A stretch of DNA of 54,828 nucleotides from Arthrobacter mobilis (GCF_012395835.1 NZ_JAAZSQ010000021.1:27408-82235), one strand, 5' to 3'; counted from the first letter of the stretch, positions 1 through 8,390 are shown. Numbers and translations: made by a program. The notes: generated by a model from the sequence alone, not told the origin.

Positions 1-72
1 GGCGGCGAAGGCAGCGGTGCCAAGCACCGCCCTGCGGCGGTCGGCGGCGGTGGGTTCGTTCATGGGCACCAT
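1..72 (-). CDS. 5' end of a gene running out of the window
   Basis: Only the first 24 codons are present; the gene continues past base 1. I see the reading MVPMNEPTAADRRRAVLG followed by an Ala/Phe-rich start of a hydrophobic stretch. The purine-rich GGGGGAGGG about nine bases before the ATG at 72 favours that start; an in-frame ATG at 63 is the alternative. A basic segment followed by hydrophobic residues fits an MFS-type transporter N-terminus or a Tat-type signal peptide, but too little is visible to decide. It is divergent from the decayed gene on the other strand. Confidence 0.4.
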   Translation of the reverse strand, partial: MVPMNEPTAADRRRAVLGTAAFAA

Positions 73-180
73 TCTGCATCGCCCTCCCCCGGCCGGCCAC
101 GGGCGGCGGGGCCGGACCGCCGGCGGCTGTTCCGGCGGGCGCCGCGATGCTCTGCTCCCTCCGGCCGGAAGGATGGCTTC

Positions 181-415
181 ATGGCTCTTGATACCGCCCG
201 GATCCGCGCCCATTTCCCGTCCCTGTCCTCCGGCGGCACCCTGGCTCCCGACGCCACCGGGCCGGCCGCTGCCCGGCCTGCTCGAATCCAACCGGGCGGA
301 CAAACTGCTGCCGTCAACCAGCATGGTGCCCGAGCGCTTCGGGTACGGCACGCTGCCCGGCGAAGTCCTGGGCGGCGTCGACGCGGTCGCCGTGCACTCG
401 AGGGCAACGTCCCGC
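181..415 (+). pseudogene. Relic of a cysteine desulfurase-like (aminotransferase class V) gene
   Basis: The ATG at 181 starts MALDTARIRAHFPSLS, the typical N-terminus of the PLP-dependent cysteine desulfurase-like family. About 100 bases later, in another frame (from 278), the sequence reads SNRADKLLPSTSMVPERFGY followed by GTLPGEVLGG, resembling the family's substrate-loop motif (PERFE.GTLPYE) that normally lies well inside a roughly 400-residue protein. Most of the gene between and after these blocks, including any PLP-lysine region, is gone. I infer a gene reduced by internal deletion and frameshift. No neighbouring gene suggests a remaining role. Confidence 0.5.
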
Positions 416-539
416 ACCGCCACTAGGCCGCTCACCGTCCGCGGACGGGAAGCCGCCGGCATCAGCAGGTTCCTGGCCGGAGGGAATGTCCAGGACTCCG
501 CGCAGGAATAACGTGCGCCCGCGCCCGGTTGCGTGAAAA

Positions 540-553
540 GATGCAAATGCATC
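540..553. promoter_or_regulatory. Perfect 6-bp inverted repeat upstream of the LLM oxidoreductase
   Basis: GATGCA-AA-TGCATC lies 35 bases before the ATG at 589, inside an unusually AT-rich patch for this region. Its symmetry suggests a binding site for a dimeric regulator, but I cannot name one, and no regulator gene lies next to it. Confidence 0.3.
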
Positions 554-588
554 AATTTTACCGACACCGCACCAGGAAGGCGCCGCAC

Positions 589-1623
589 ATGGCACACGCA
601 ATCGAGCTCGGCCTCGACACCTTTGGGGACGTCACCTACGGCCCCGACGGGAAGCTGCTGCCCCACCACCAGGTGGTGCGCAACGTCGTCGAGGAGGCCG
701 TGCTCGCGGACGAGCTGGGCCTGGACTTTATCGGCATCGGCGAACACCACCGCGAGGACTTCGCCGTCTCCGCCCCGGACGTGGTGCTGGCGGCCATCGC
801 CGCGCGCACCAGCCGCATCCGCCTCGGCTCCGCCGTCACCGTGCTCAGCTCGGACGATCCGGTCCGGGTCTTCCAGCGCTTCGCCACGCTCGATGCCGTC
901 TCCAACGGCCGCGCCGAAGTGATCCTGGGCCGCGGCTCCTTCACCGAGTCCTTCCCGCTGTTCGGTTTCGACCTGGGCCGGTACGAGGAGCTGTTCGAGG
1001 AAAAGCTGAACCTCTTCACCGAGCTGCGCAAGGAGGAGCCGGTCAGCTGGTCCGGCAGCACCCGGCCGCCGCTGCAGGGGCAGCGGGTCTACCCGCCGAC
1101 GGCCTCCGGTTCCCTGCCCACCTGGATCGCCGTCGGCGGCACCCCGCAGTCGGTGGTCCGGGCCGCACACTACGGACTGCCCCTGATGCTGGCCATCATC
1201 GGCGGGGCACCGCTGAACTTCGCCCCCTTCGTGGAGCTGTACCACCGGGCGCTGGAGCAGTTCGGCCAGCCGCAGCTGCCCGTCGGCGTGCACTCCCCCG
1301 GCTACGTCGCCGCCACTGACGAGCAGGCCCGGGAGGAAATGTGGCCGCACTACGTGGCCATGCAGGAGCGCATCGGCCGCGAGCGCGGCTGGAGCCGGAT
1401 GAGCCGGGAGCAGTTCGAGGCCGAGGCAGGCCCGGACGGGGCCCTGTTCGTCGGCTCCCCGGAGACGGTGGCGGCCAAGATCGTGGCGGTGGCGCGGGGG
1501 CTGGGGCTCTCCCGCTTCGACCTGAAGTACAGCCTGGGCACGCTGCCGCACGAGCAGCTGATGACCAGCATCGGCCTCTACGGGCGCGAAGTGGCCCCGG
1601 CGGTGCGCGAGCAGCTCGCCTAG
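589..1623 (+). CDS. LLM-class flavin-dependent oxidoreductase
   Basis: A 344-residue protein of the bacterial luciferase-like monooxygenase superfamily, TIM barrels that use reduced FMN to oxidise small organic substrates. The N-terminus (IELGLDTFGD), the GIGEHHREDFAVSAP segment near residue 55 and the LGRGSFTESFPLFG segment near residue 120 fit the subgroup of stand-alone LLM oxidoreductases. The ATG at 589 is chosen because AGGAAGG sits nine bases upstream; ATGs near 541-547 lack such a site. It is followed by a strong hairpin, so it is probably a single-gene unit. The substrate is unknown; there is no partner flavin reductase nearby. Confidence 0.85.
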   Translation: MAHAIELGLDTFGDVTYGPDGKLLPHHQVVRNVVEEAVLADELGLDFIGIGEHHREDFAVSAPDVVLAAIAARTSRIRLGSAVTVLSSDDPVRVFQRFATLDAVSNGRAEVILGRGSFTESFPLFGFDLGRYEELFEEKLNLFTELRKEEPVSWSGSTRPPLQGQRVYPPTASGSLPTWIAVGGTPQSVVRAAHYGLPLMLAIIGGAPLNFAPFVELYHRALEQFGQPQLPVGVHSPGYVAATDEQAREEMWPHYVAMQERIGRERGWSRMSREQFEAEAGPDGALFVGSPETVAAKIVAVARGLGLSRFDLKYSLGTLPHEQLMTSIGLYGREVAPAVREQLA

Positions 1624-1629
1624 CCAGCC

Positions 1630-1655
1630 CTGCCGCCGTCCGGGCCCGGCGGCAG
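1630..1655 (+). terminator. Hairpin after the LLM oxidoreductase
   Basis: CTGCCGCC pairs perfectly with GGCGGCAG around a 10-base GC-rich loop, seven bases after the stop codon. There is no long T tract, which is common for actinobacterial terminators. Confidence 0.5.
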
Positions 1656-1658
1656 GCC

Positions 1659-1686
1659 TTGACACCCTCGGGCGCCGTTCTAACGT
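1659..1686 (+). promoter_or_regulatory. Sigma-70-type promoter giving a nearly leaderless mRNA
   Basis: TTGACA (1659-1664) and TAACGT (1681-1686) are separated by 16 bases. A transcript would start near 1693, only a few bases before the ATG at 1697, and no Shine-Dalgarno sequence precedes that ATG. Near-leaderless transcription is common in Actinobacteria and supports 1697 as the start. Confidence 0.5.
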
Positions 1687-1696
1687 GGAAAATGCC

Positions 1697-3145
1697 ATGG
1701 ACTGGTTCAACGCCGAGGGATTTGAGCTGGCGCGGCAGGTGCTGCAGCGGGGCATCGCCGCGATCTACCTGATTGCGTTCCTCTCCGCCGCCGCGCAGTT
1801 CCCGGCGCTGCTGGGCGAGCACGGGCTGCTGCCGGTCCCGAAGTACCTGGGCTGGTCGGGGGCCCGCGGGCCGACCCTCTTCCGCCGGCACTACAGCGAC
1901 CGGCTGCTGCTGGCCGTGGCCTGGACCGGGGCCGCAGTGTCGGCGCTGCTGGTGGCCGGGCTGCCGCAGGCCGGGCCCTCGTGGCTGCCGATGCTGGCGT
2001 TCCTGCTGCTGTGGGGTCTGTACATGTCGATCGTGAACGTGGGGCAGACCTTCTATGCCTTCGGCTGGGAGACGCTGCTGCTGGAGGCCGGCTTCATGGC
2101 AGCCTTCCTCGGTTCCCACCAGGTGGCCCCGCCGTACCCGATCCTGCTGCTGTTCATCTGGCTGGCCTTCCGGCTGGAGTTCGGCGCGGGGATGATCAAG
2201 ATGCGCGGGGACCGCTGCTGGCGGGACCTGACCGCCCTCTACTACCACCACGAAACCCAGCCGATGCCCGGGCCGGCCAGCTGGTTCTTCCACCACCTGC
2301 CCAAGCCGCTTCACCGGCTCGAGGTGCTGGGCAACCACATCACCCAGCTGGTGGTGCCGTTCCTGCTCTTCGCGCCGCAGCCGGTGGCCAGCGTGGCCGC
2401 CGCCGTCGTGATTGCCACCCAGCTGTGGCTGGTGATCTCGGGCAACTTCGCCTGGCTGAACTGGCTGACCATCATTATCGCCTTCGCCGCCGTCAGCGAC
2501 CGCGCGGTCCAGGCAGTGCTGCCGGGCCTGGGGGACTTCACTCCCGAGTACGGACCCACGCCCGCCTGGTTCACCGTCGTGGTGCTGGCCGTCTCGGCCC
2601 TGCTGCTGGTGCTCAGCTACTGGCCGGCGCGCAACCTGCTCTCCCGGCACCAGCTGATGAACAGCAGCTTCAACCGCTGGCACCTGGGCAACGCCTATGG
2701 GGCCTTTGGCTCGATCACCCGCCAGCGCTACGAAATCATCGTGGAAGGCTCGCTGGACGGCGTCGACTGGCGCGAATACGAATTCAAGGGCAAGCCCGGG
2801 GACCCGGCCCGGATGCCGCGGCAGTTTGCCCCGTACCATCTGCGGCTGGACTGGCTGATGTGGTTCCTGGCCCTGGGCTCGCGCGGGGAGAACTGGTTCA
2901 TCCCGTTCCTGCGCAAGCTGCTGGAGGCGGACCGGCCGACCCTGCGGCTGCTGCGCGTGGATCCGTTCGACGGCGAGGCCCCCAAGTATGTCCGGGCGCG
3001 GATCTTCCACTACCGGTATTCGACCTGGGCGGAGAAGCGGGCCACCGGGCAGTGGTGGATCCGCCGGCCCGCCGGGGTGCTCGTGCAGCCGCTGACGCTG
3101 GCGCGGGGCAGCCAGCGCCGGGCCTGGCTGGGCGACTGGAGCTGA
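1697..3145 (+). CDS. Lipase maturation factor family membrane protein
   Basis: A 482-residue multi-spanning protein resembling the lipase maturation factor (LMF1) family. Visible traits are the N-terminal MDWFNAEGFELARQVLQRG, several hydrophobic segments in the first two thirds, the segment IWLAFRLEFGAGMIKMRGD, and the C-terminal WREYEFKGKPGDP and MWFLALG stretches typical of the family. In vertebrates LMF1 acts in the ER on secreted lipases; in bacteria the role is not established, and no lipase gene is adjacent here. A GTG at 1685 is possible but overlaps the inferred -10 box, so 1697 is preferred. It converges with the permease gene across a shared hairpin. Confidence 0.8.
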   Translation: MDWFNAEGFELARQVLQRGIAAIYLIAFLSAAAQFPALLGEHGLLPVPKYLGWSGARGPTLFRRHYSDRLLLAVAWTGAAVSALLVAGLPQAGPSWLPMLAFLLLWGLYMSIVNVGQTFYAFGWETLLLEAGFMAAFLGSHQVAPPYPILLLFIWLAFRLEFGAGMIKMRGDRCWRDLTALYYHHETQPMPGPASWFFHHLPKPLHRLEVLGNHITQLVVPFLLFAPQPVASVAAAVVIATQLWLVISGNFAWLNWLTIIIAFAAVSDRAVQAVLPGLGDFTPEYGPTPAWFTVVVLAVSALLLVLSYWPARNLLSRHQLMNSSFNRWHLGNAYGAFGSITRQRYEIIVEGSLDGVDWREYEFKGKPGDPARMPRQFAPYHLRLDWLMWFLALGSRGENWFIPFLRKLLEADRPTLRLLRVDPFDGEAPKYVRARIFHYRYSTWAEKRATGQWWIRRPAGVLVQPLTLARGSQRRAWLGDWS

Positions 3146-3173
3146 GGCCGGGGCCGGGAACCGGGAAAAGCAC

Positions 3174-3204
3174 GCAGGCCCCGCGGCGATGCCGCGGGGC
3201 CTGC
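3174..3204. terminator. Bidirectional hairpin terminator
   Basis: A perfect 14-bp stem (GCAGGCCCCGCGGC / GCCGCGGGGCCTGC) with a three-base loop lies between the converging stop codons of the lipase maturation factor-like gene and the MHS permease. It can serve both strands. Confidence 0.8.
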
Positions 3205-3216
3205 AGGTGGGACCGG

Positions 3217-4548
3217 CTAGACCTTGGCCGGCTCGCGCAGGCCCAGCTCCGCCGTCGGCACCTGGTAGGTTTCGCGGGCGGTCAGCGCCGAGACCGCGGC
3301 AACGGTGCAGATGGCCGCGGTGAAGATGCTGGTCGCCACCCAGCCGCCCGGCTGCAGGCCGCCGATGGCTGCGACGATGGACGGCGCGAACCCCGCCATG
3401 AGGAAGCCCAGCTGCGTGCCGATGGCCAGGCCGGAGAACCGGACGCGGGCGCTGAACATTTCGGAGTAGAACGAGGGCCAGACGGCGTTGGCCGCCGCAT
3501 AGCCGCAGGAGAAGACCAGCACGGAGAGGGCGAACTGCAGCAGCATGTTGCCCGATTCCATGGACAGCAGGTAGAGGGGCATGGCCACCGCGGATGAGAG
3601 CGCCCCGTAGATGAACACCGGCTTGCGGCCGATCCTGTCGGCGAGGTTGCCGAAGAAGGGCTGGGTGAACAGGGCCACGACATTGCCCGCGACCACGAGC
3701 CAGAGCGTGATGCCCTCGTCGACATTGCCGACCTCGGCCCCGTACTTGATGGCGAGGGTGCCGTACACGGTGGAGACGGCGGCGATGAAGGCGCAGCAGA
3801 TGACGCGCAGCACGTCGCGCCAGTGGTTCTTCAGCAGCACCCCGACCGGCAGCTTCGCGATCTCGTTGTTGGCCTTGGCCGCCTCGAAGGTGGGGGTCTC
3901 GTGCAGGGAGCGGCGGATGAAGTAGGTGACGATGACGACGACGGCGCTGAGCCAGAACGGGATGCGCCAGCCGATGCCGTACTTGATCTCGTCCGGCAGG
4001 GCCACCACGGGCACGAAGATCAGGGCGGCGAGGATCTGCCCGCCCTGGGTGCCGGTCAGGGTCCAGGAGGTGAAGAAGGAGCGGCGGTTGTCCGGGGCGT
4101 GCTCCAGGGTCAGGGAGCTGGCACCGGCCTGCTCGCCGGCCGCGGACAGGCCCTGCATCAGCCGGCAGAGCACCAGGATGGCGGGGGCCCACCAGCCGAT
4201 CGTGGCGAAGCTGGGGATGCAGCCGATGACGAAGGTGGCCAGGCCCATCAGCACCAGGGTGAACATCAGGACCTTCTGGCGCCCGATGCGGTCGCCGAAG
4301 TGGCCCACGAACACGGCGCCGACGGGCCGGGCGATGTAGGCGAAGCCGAAGGTGGCCAGCGACATGATGCTGGCCTGGGCGTTGGCGTCCGGAAAGAAGA
4401 CGTGCGGGAAGATCAGCGCGGCGGCCGAGCCGAAGATGAAAAAGTCGTAGTACTCGACCGCGCTTCCCATGAAGCTGGCCAGCGCGGCTCTGGCCGGCGT
4501 CTTTTGGTGCACAGCGCTGTTTTCGCCGGTGGGCGCCGAGGCTGTCAT
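3217..4548 (-). CDS. MFS metabolite:H+ symporter, probable shikimate/dehydroshikimate permease
   Basis: A 443-residue, 12-TM transporter of the metabolite:H+ symporter branch of the MFS. The N-terminal SAVEYYDFFIFGSAAAL and the loop GHFGDRIGRQKVLMF are the hallmark motifs of that branch, which includes shikimate (ShiA) and alpha-ketoglutarate permeases. AAGGAGAT is placed three bases before the ATG. It is divergent from shikimate dehydrogenase and a QsuB-type dehydratase and shares their control region, so uptake of shikimate, quinate or dehydroshikimate is the natural inference. The exact substrate cannot be read from sequence alone. Confidence 0.85.
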   Translation of the reverse strand: MTASAPTGENSAVHQKTPARAALASFMGSAVEYYDFFIFGSAAALIFPHVFFPDANAQASIMSLATFGFAYIARPVGAVFVGHFGDRIGRQKVLMFTLVLMGLATFVIGCIPSFATIGWWAPAILVLCRLMQGLSAAGEQAGASSLTLEHAPDNRRSFFTSWTLTGTQGGQILAALIFVPVVALPDEIKYGIGWRIPFWLSAVVVIVTYFIRRSLHETPTFEAAKANNEIAKLPVGVLLKNHWRDVLRVICCAFIAAVSTVYGTLAIKYGAEVGNVDEGITLWLVVAGNVVALFTQPFFGNLADRIGRKPVFIYGALSSAVAMPLYLLSMESGNMLLQFALSVLVFSCGYAAANAVWPSFYSEMFSARVRFSGLAIGTQLGFLMAGFAPSIVAAIGGLQPGGWVATSIFTAAICTVAAVSALTARETYQVPTAELGLREPAKV

Positions 4549-4629
4549 GGCATCTCCTTGCTACTGTCCCGTCGGGACGTTGGGGACCGGCTTCCGGCGC
4601 TAGGGCCGCCGGGCGGTCCGGCTGCAACA

Positions 4630-4666
4630 TTTGTGCGCTTTCCGCACGCTTGTGCAGCATTCGAAC
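4630..4666. promoter_or_regulatory. Operator-like repeat, copy 1
   Basis: First of two 37-bp repeats in the divergent permease/dehydrogenase control region. It matches the copy at 4717-4753 at 30 of 37 positions and begins with an inverted repeat GTGCG-N5-CGCAC (4633-4647). On the minus strand its end reads GTTCGAATGCTGCACAAG, resembling the GTTCGA...GCACAA core I recall for PcaR/PcaU-type IclR regulators of aromatic-acid genes. The likely ligand protein is the IclR regulator encoded at 7587. Confidence 0.65.
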
Positions 4667-4716
4667 GTCACAACAATGTAGCCGGGACCACACCCCAATG
4701 CAAGCCGCTTCACATT

Positions 4717-4753
4717 TTCGTGCGCTATGCGTACGATTGTGCAGAAATCGAAC
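4717..4753. promoter_or_regulatory. Operator-like repeat, copy 2
   Basis: Second copy of the 37-bp repeat, ending four bases before the ribosome binding site of shikimate dehydrogenase. It has the same build: GTGCG-N5-CGTAC (4720-4734), then GATTGTGCAGAAATCGAAC, whose reverse complement GTTCGATTTCTGCACAATC is very close to the remembered PcaR-type site. Its centre is exactly 87 bp from copy 1, so both sites lie in the same direction. Confidence 0.65.
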
Positions 4754-4768
4754 AGCGGAAGGACCACC

Positions 4769-5641
4769 GTGAGCACAGTGTCGGAATCCTATTTGGTTGG
4801 ACTGATCGGCGAGGGCATCACCATCTCGCTCACCCCGCCGATGCACGAGCGCGAGGCGGACCAGCACGGCCTGCGCTACCTCTACCGCCCGATCGACCTG
4901 TCCGCCATCAACCGCCCGGCCGGGTCCGTCGGCGAGCTGCTGCGCCAGGGCCGGGACCTCGGCTTCAACGCCTTCAACATCACGCACCCGTGCAAGCAGC
5001 TGGTCCTGGAGCACCTGGACGAGATTTCCGACGACGCCCGCCGGCTGGAGGCGGTCAACACCGTGCTCGTCCGGGACGGCAAGCTGATCGGACACAACAC
5101 CGACTTCTCCGGGTTCGGCACCGCCCTGGCCTACGGCCTGCCCGGCGCCGGGCTCGGCTCGGTGGTGCAGCTGGGCACCGGCGGGGCCGGTTCGGCGGTG
5201 GCCTATGCCCTGCTCAAGTCCGGAGTCCGGACCCTGACGCTGACCGACCTGGCCCCGGAGCGGGCCGCCGCCCGCGCGGCCGCCCTGGCCGCCCTCTTCC
5301 CGGACCGGCAGGTCGGGTCGGTGCCGGCCGCGGACCTGCCGGCGGTGCTCGCCGCGGCCGACGGCGTCGTCAACGCCACCCCGGTGGGCATGCACACCCA
5401 CCCGGGCCTGCCGCTGGACACCGGCCTGCTTGAGCCCCGCCACTGGGTCGCCGACGTCATCTACCGCCCGGTGGAAACCGAACTCATCACGGTGGCTGCG
5501 GCCAAGGGCTGCCGGACCCTGGACGGCGGGCACATGGCCGTCGGCCAGGCCGTGGACGCGTTCCGCCTGATCACCGGACTGGAGCCGGACCCGGCCCGCA
5601 TGCGCGCGCACTTCCTGGACCTGCTGGCCGAGGGCCGCTGA
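4769..5641 (+). CDS. Shikimate/quinate dehydrogenase (catabolic type)
   Basis: A 290-residue NAD(P)-dependent shikimate dehydrogenase. The shikimate-binding half carries LIGEGITISLTPPMHE (12-27) and FNITHPCK with the catalytic Lys76; the partner Asp112 is in HNTDFSGFG. The nucleotide-binding half carries LGTGGAGSAVA (135-145). The GTG at 4769 follows GGAAGGA by five bases; an upstream in-frame ATG (4727) would lie inside the operator repeat. The next gene starts two bases after its stop, so translation is coupled. The context (permease, QsuB-like dehydratase, IclR regulator) argues for a catabolic QsuD-like role rather than the biosynthetic AroE role. Confidence 0.9.
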   Translation: MSTVSESYLVGLIGEGITISLTPPMHEREADQHGLRYLYRPIDLSAINRPAGSVGELLRQGRDLGFNAFNITHPCKQLVLEHLDEISDDARRLEAVNTVLVRDGKLIGHNTDFSGFGTALAYGLPGAGLGSVVQLGTGGAGSAVAYALLKSGVRTLTLTDLAPERAAARAAALAALFPDRQVGSVPAADLPAVLAAADGVVNATPVGMHTHPGLPLDTGLLEPRHWVADVIYRPVETELITVAAAKGCRTLDGGHMAVGQAVDAFRLITGLEPDPARMRAHFLDLLAEGR

Positions 5642-5643
5642 GC

Positions 5644-7563
5644 ATGCGCACCTCCATTGCCACCGTCTGCCTCAGCGGCACTCTGGAAGAGAAGATGCAT
5701 GCCTGCGCCAGGGCGGGCTTCGACGGCATCGAGATCTTCGAGCAGGACCTGCTGGTCTCCCCGCAGAGCCCGGCACAGATCCGCGCGCTGGCGGCCGAAC
5801 TGGGCCTGAGCCTGGACCTGTACCAGCCGTTCCGCGACTTCGAGGGCGTGGACGAGCAGCAGCTGGCGGACAACCTCTACCGCGCCGAGGCCAAGTTCAT
5901 GCTGATGCGCGAGCTGGGCATGGACCTGATGCTGCTGTGCAGCAATGTCGCCACCGCCACCCTGGGCGATGATGGGACCGCCGCCGCCCAGCTGCGCCTC
6001 CTCGGGGATCTGGCCGCCCGCTACGGCATCCGCATCGCCTACGAGGCGCTGGCCTGGGGCAGGTTCGTCAACGACTTCGAGCACGCCTGGCGGATCGTCG
6101 AGCTGGCCGACCATCCCAACATCGGCACCTGCCTGGACAGCTTCCACATCCTCTCGCGCGGCTGGGATCCCGCCGGCATCGAGAAGATCCCGGCGGAGAA
6201 GATCTTCTTCGTCCAGCTGGCCGACGCCCCGCAGCTGAGCATGGACATCCTCTCCTGGAGCCGGCACTACCGGGTCTTCCCCGGCGAGGGCGCGTGGGCA
6301 CTGGACCAGTTCCTGGGCCACCTGGTCCGCGGCGGCTACGCCGGGCCGGTCTCTTTGGAAATCTTCAACGACGTCTTCCGCCAGGCCGACGAGGTGCGCA
6401 CCGCCGTGGACGCGATGCGCTCGCTGATCTGGCTGGCCGAGCGCACCTCGGTCCACCTGCAGGAGACCGACGGGCCGCAGGCGCGCTACCCGATGGAGCT
6501 GGCCACGCTGCCGCAGGTGCCCGAACCCACCGGCTTCAACTTCGCCGAGGTCAAGGCCGAAGACACCGGACAGCTCCAGACGCTGCTGGGCCAGCTCGGC
6601 TTCACCTTCCAGGGCCGGCACCGCACCAAGGCGGTCCAGCTGTGGACGCAGGGCCGGGCCCGGATCATCATCAACGAGCAGCAGGCGCGGAACCAGGAGC
6701 CGGCGATCGCGGCCCTGGGCTTCGACGTGGCCGACCCGGTGCGCGCCGCCTCGCGGGCGGTGCAGCTCAAGGCCGAGCCGGTACCGCGGCAGAGCCAGGC
6801 CGACGAGGAGGTCCTGCAGGGCGTGTACGCCCCGGACACCACCGAGGTCTTCTTCTGCCAGGGCACCGGCGACGGCACCGCCGCCTGGACCCGGGAGTTC
6901 GCCCGTCCGCAGGACAGCAGCGCAGCCGGCACCGCCGGGAACACCGGCCTGGACCTGGTCACCCAGGTGGACCACGTGAACCTGGCCCAGCCGTGGCAGC
7001 ACTTCGACGAGAGCGTGCTCTTCTACGAGAGCACCCTGGCGCTGGCGCCCAGCCCGTCCACCGAGGTGCCCAGCCCGGTCGGCTTGGTGCGCAGCCAGGT
7101 CATGCGCACGCACGACGGCGCGGTGCGCCTGGCGCTGAACATTGCGCCGCTGGTGATGGAAAAGCCCGGGCCGTCGTCGGAATCGGCCTACCCGCAGCAC
7201 ATCGCCTTCGCCTGCACCGACCTGGTCGCGCTGGCCCGCCGCGCCGTCGCCGCCGGGCTGGAATTCCTGCAGATCCCGGCCAACTACTATGCCGATCTGC
7301 AGGCCCGCTTCCGGCTGGACCCGGCGCTGCTGGCCACCCTGCAGGAGCTGAACCTGCTCTATGACCGGGACGAGCACGGTGAGTTCCTGCACTTCTACAC
7401 CGCCACCGTCGGCAGCGTGTTCTTCGAGGTCGTCGAACGCCGCGGCGGCTACAACGGCTACGGTGCCCCGAACGCCCCGGTGCGGCTGGCCGCCCAGTAC
7501 CTGCTGGCCCAGCGCAGCCGGGACGGCTCCGCTAAAATCGCTGGATATGCCCGGAACCGGTGA
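5644..7563 (+). CDS. qsuB: QsuB-type 3-dehydroshikimate dehydratase fused to an HPPD-like domain
   Basis: A 639-residue two-domain enzyme. Residues 1-290 form an AP-endonuclease-type TIM barrel, the 3-dehydroshikimate dehydratase that yields protocatechuate. Residues 134 (Glu), 165 (Asp), 191 (Gln) and 239 (Glu) are exactly those I recall as metal ligands in Corynebacterium QsuB. The C-terminal part (about 430-620) is a vicinal-oxygen-chelate domain like 4-hydroxyphenylpyruvate dioxygenase and keeps a His444/His519/Glu595 set compatible with the HPPD metal triad. The gene is coupled to the shikimate dehydrogenase, and the IclR regulator follows. What the HPPD-like half does in this family is unclear. 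Confidence 0.92.
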   Translation: MRTSIATVCLSGTLEEKMHACARAGFDGIEIFEQDLLVSPQSPAQIRALAAELGLSLDLYQPFRDFEGVDEQQLADNLYRAEAKFMLMRELGMDLMLLCSNVATATLGDDGTAAAQLRLLGDLAARYGIRIAYEALAWGRFVNDFEHAWRIVELADHPNIGTCLDSFHILSRGWDPAGIEKIPAEKIFFVQLADAPQLSMDILSWSRHYRVFPGEGAWALDQFLGHLVRGGYAGPVSLEIFNDVFRQADEVRTAVDAMRSLIWLAERTSVHLQETDGPQARYPMELATLPQVPEPTGFNFAEVKAEDTGQLQTLLGQLGFTFQGRHRTKAVQLWTQGRARIIINEQQARNQEPAIAALGFDVADPVRAASRAVQLKAEPVPRQSQADEEVLQGVYAPDTTEVFFCQGTGDGTAAWTREFARPQDSSAAGTAGNTGLDLVTQVDHVNLAQPWQHFDESVLFYESTLALAPSPSTEVPSPVGLVRSQVMRTHDGAVRLALNIAPLVMEKPGPSSESAYPQHIAFACTDLVALARRAVAAGLEFLQIPANYYADLQARFRLDPALLATLQELNLLYDRDEHGEFLHFYTATVGSVFFEVVERRGGYNGYGAPNAPVRLAAQYLLAQRSRDGSAKIAGYARNR

Positions 7564-7586
7564 CTGCCGGGCGGAAAGACGGAACC

Positions 7587-8390
7587 ATGACACAGCACAC
7601 CGACGTGCTCGATGACGAAAACCCTGCCTACTGGGTGAAGTCGGTGGAGAAGACCTTCTCCATCCTGCTGGCCTTCAGCCCCGACGAACCGAGGCTGACC
7701 ATCACCCGCGCCGCGGCCAAGGCCGACCTCAGCCGGGCCGCGGCCCGGCGGTTCCTGCTGACGCTGGCCGACCTGGGCTATGTGCGCATGGACGGCAGTT
7801 ACTTCGAGCTCACCCCGCGCTGCCTGGACATCGGTGCCTCGTTCCTGGCCAACCTGTCGCTGCCGCAGATCGCCGAGCCACACCTGAAGGACCTGGCCGT
7901 CAAGCTGAACGAGACCGCCTCGCTGTGCGTGCTGGACGGGACGGACGTCGTCTACCTGGCCCGGGTGGCGGCCCCGCGGCTGCTCAGCGTCTCGGTCAAT
8001 GTCGGCACCCGGTTCCCGGCCTGGGCCACCTCCATGGGCCGGGTGCTGCTCGCCGGCCTGCCGGAGAGCGTCCGGGAGGACTTCTACGCCTCGCTGAACC
8101 TGCAGCAGTTCACCCACCACTCGGTCAGCAGCATCGAGCAGCTGCGCGCCGAGGTGGACCGCGCGGGGCGGCAGGGCTTCTGCATGGTCTCCCAGGAGCT
8201 CGACGACGGGCTGCGCGGCGTGGCCGTGCCGGTGCGCCGCGGCAACGACCTGATCGCCGCGATCAATGTCTCGCTGCAGACCCACCGGGTGTCCGAGGCC
8301 GAAATCGCCCGGACCGTGGTGCCGGAGCTGCAGGAAGCCGCGCGGGCCATCGCCGACGACTTCGGCGGCCGGAGGGCCATCTCCGCCTGA
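7587..8390 (+). CDS. IclR-family transcriptional regulator (PcaR/PobR type)
   Basis: A 267-residue regulator: an N-terminal winged helix-turn-helix (about 15-80, SVEKTFSILLAF to YVRMDGSYFELT) followed by the IclR effector-binding domain (about 85-260, including TSMGRVLLAGLP and SQELDDGLRGVAVPVR). The start after GYWVKSVEK-like spacing and the ATG with GGAAAGACGGA upstream fit the PcaR/PobR branch, which senses aromatic acids. It is the last gene of the dehydrogenase-dehydratase operon. I infer that it binds the two 37-bp repeats at 4630 and 4717 and controls both divergent transcripts; activator or repressor cannot be told from sequence. Confidence 0.88.
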   Translation: MTQHTDVLDDENPAYWVKSVEKTFSILLAFSPDEPRLTITRAAAKADLSRAAARRFLLTLADLGYVRMDGSYFELTPRCLDIGASFLANLSLPQIAEPHLKDLAVKLNETASLCVLDGTDVVYLARVAAPRLLSVSVNVGTRFPAWATSMGRVLLAGLPESVREDFYASLNLQQFTHHSVSSIEQLRAEVDRAGRQGFCMVSQELDDGLRGVAVPVRRGNDLIAAINVSLQTHRVSEAEIARTVVPELQEAARAIADDFGGRRAISA

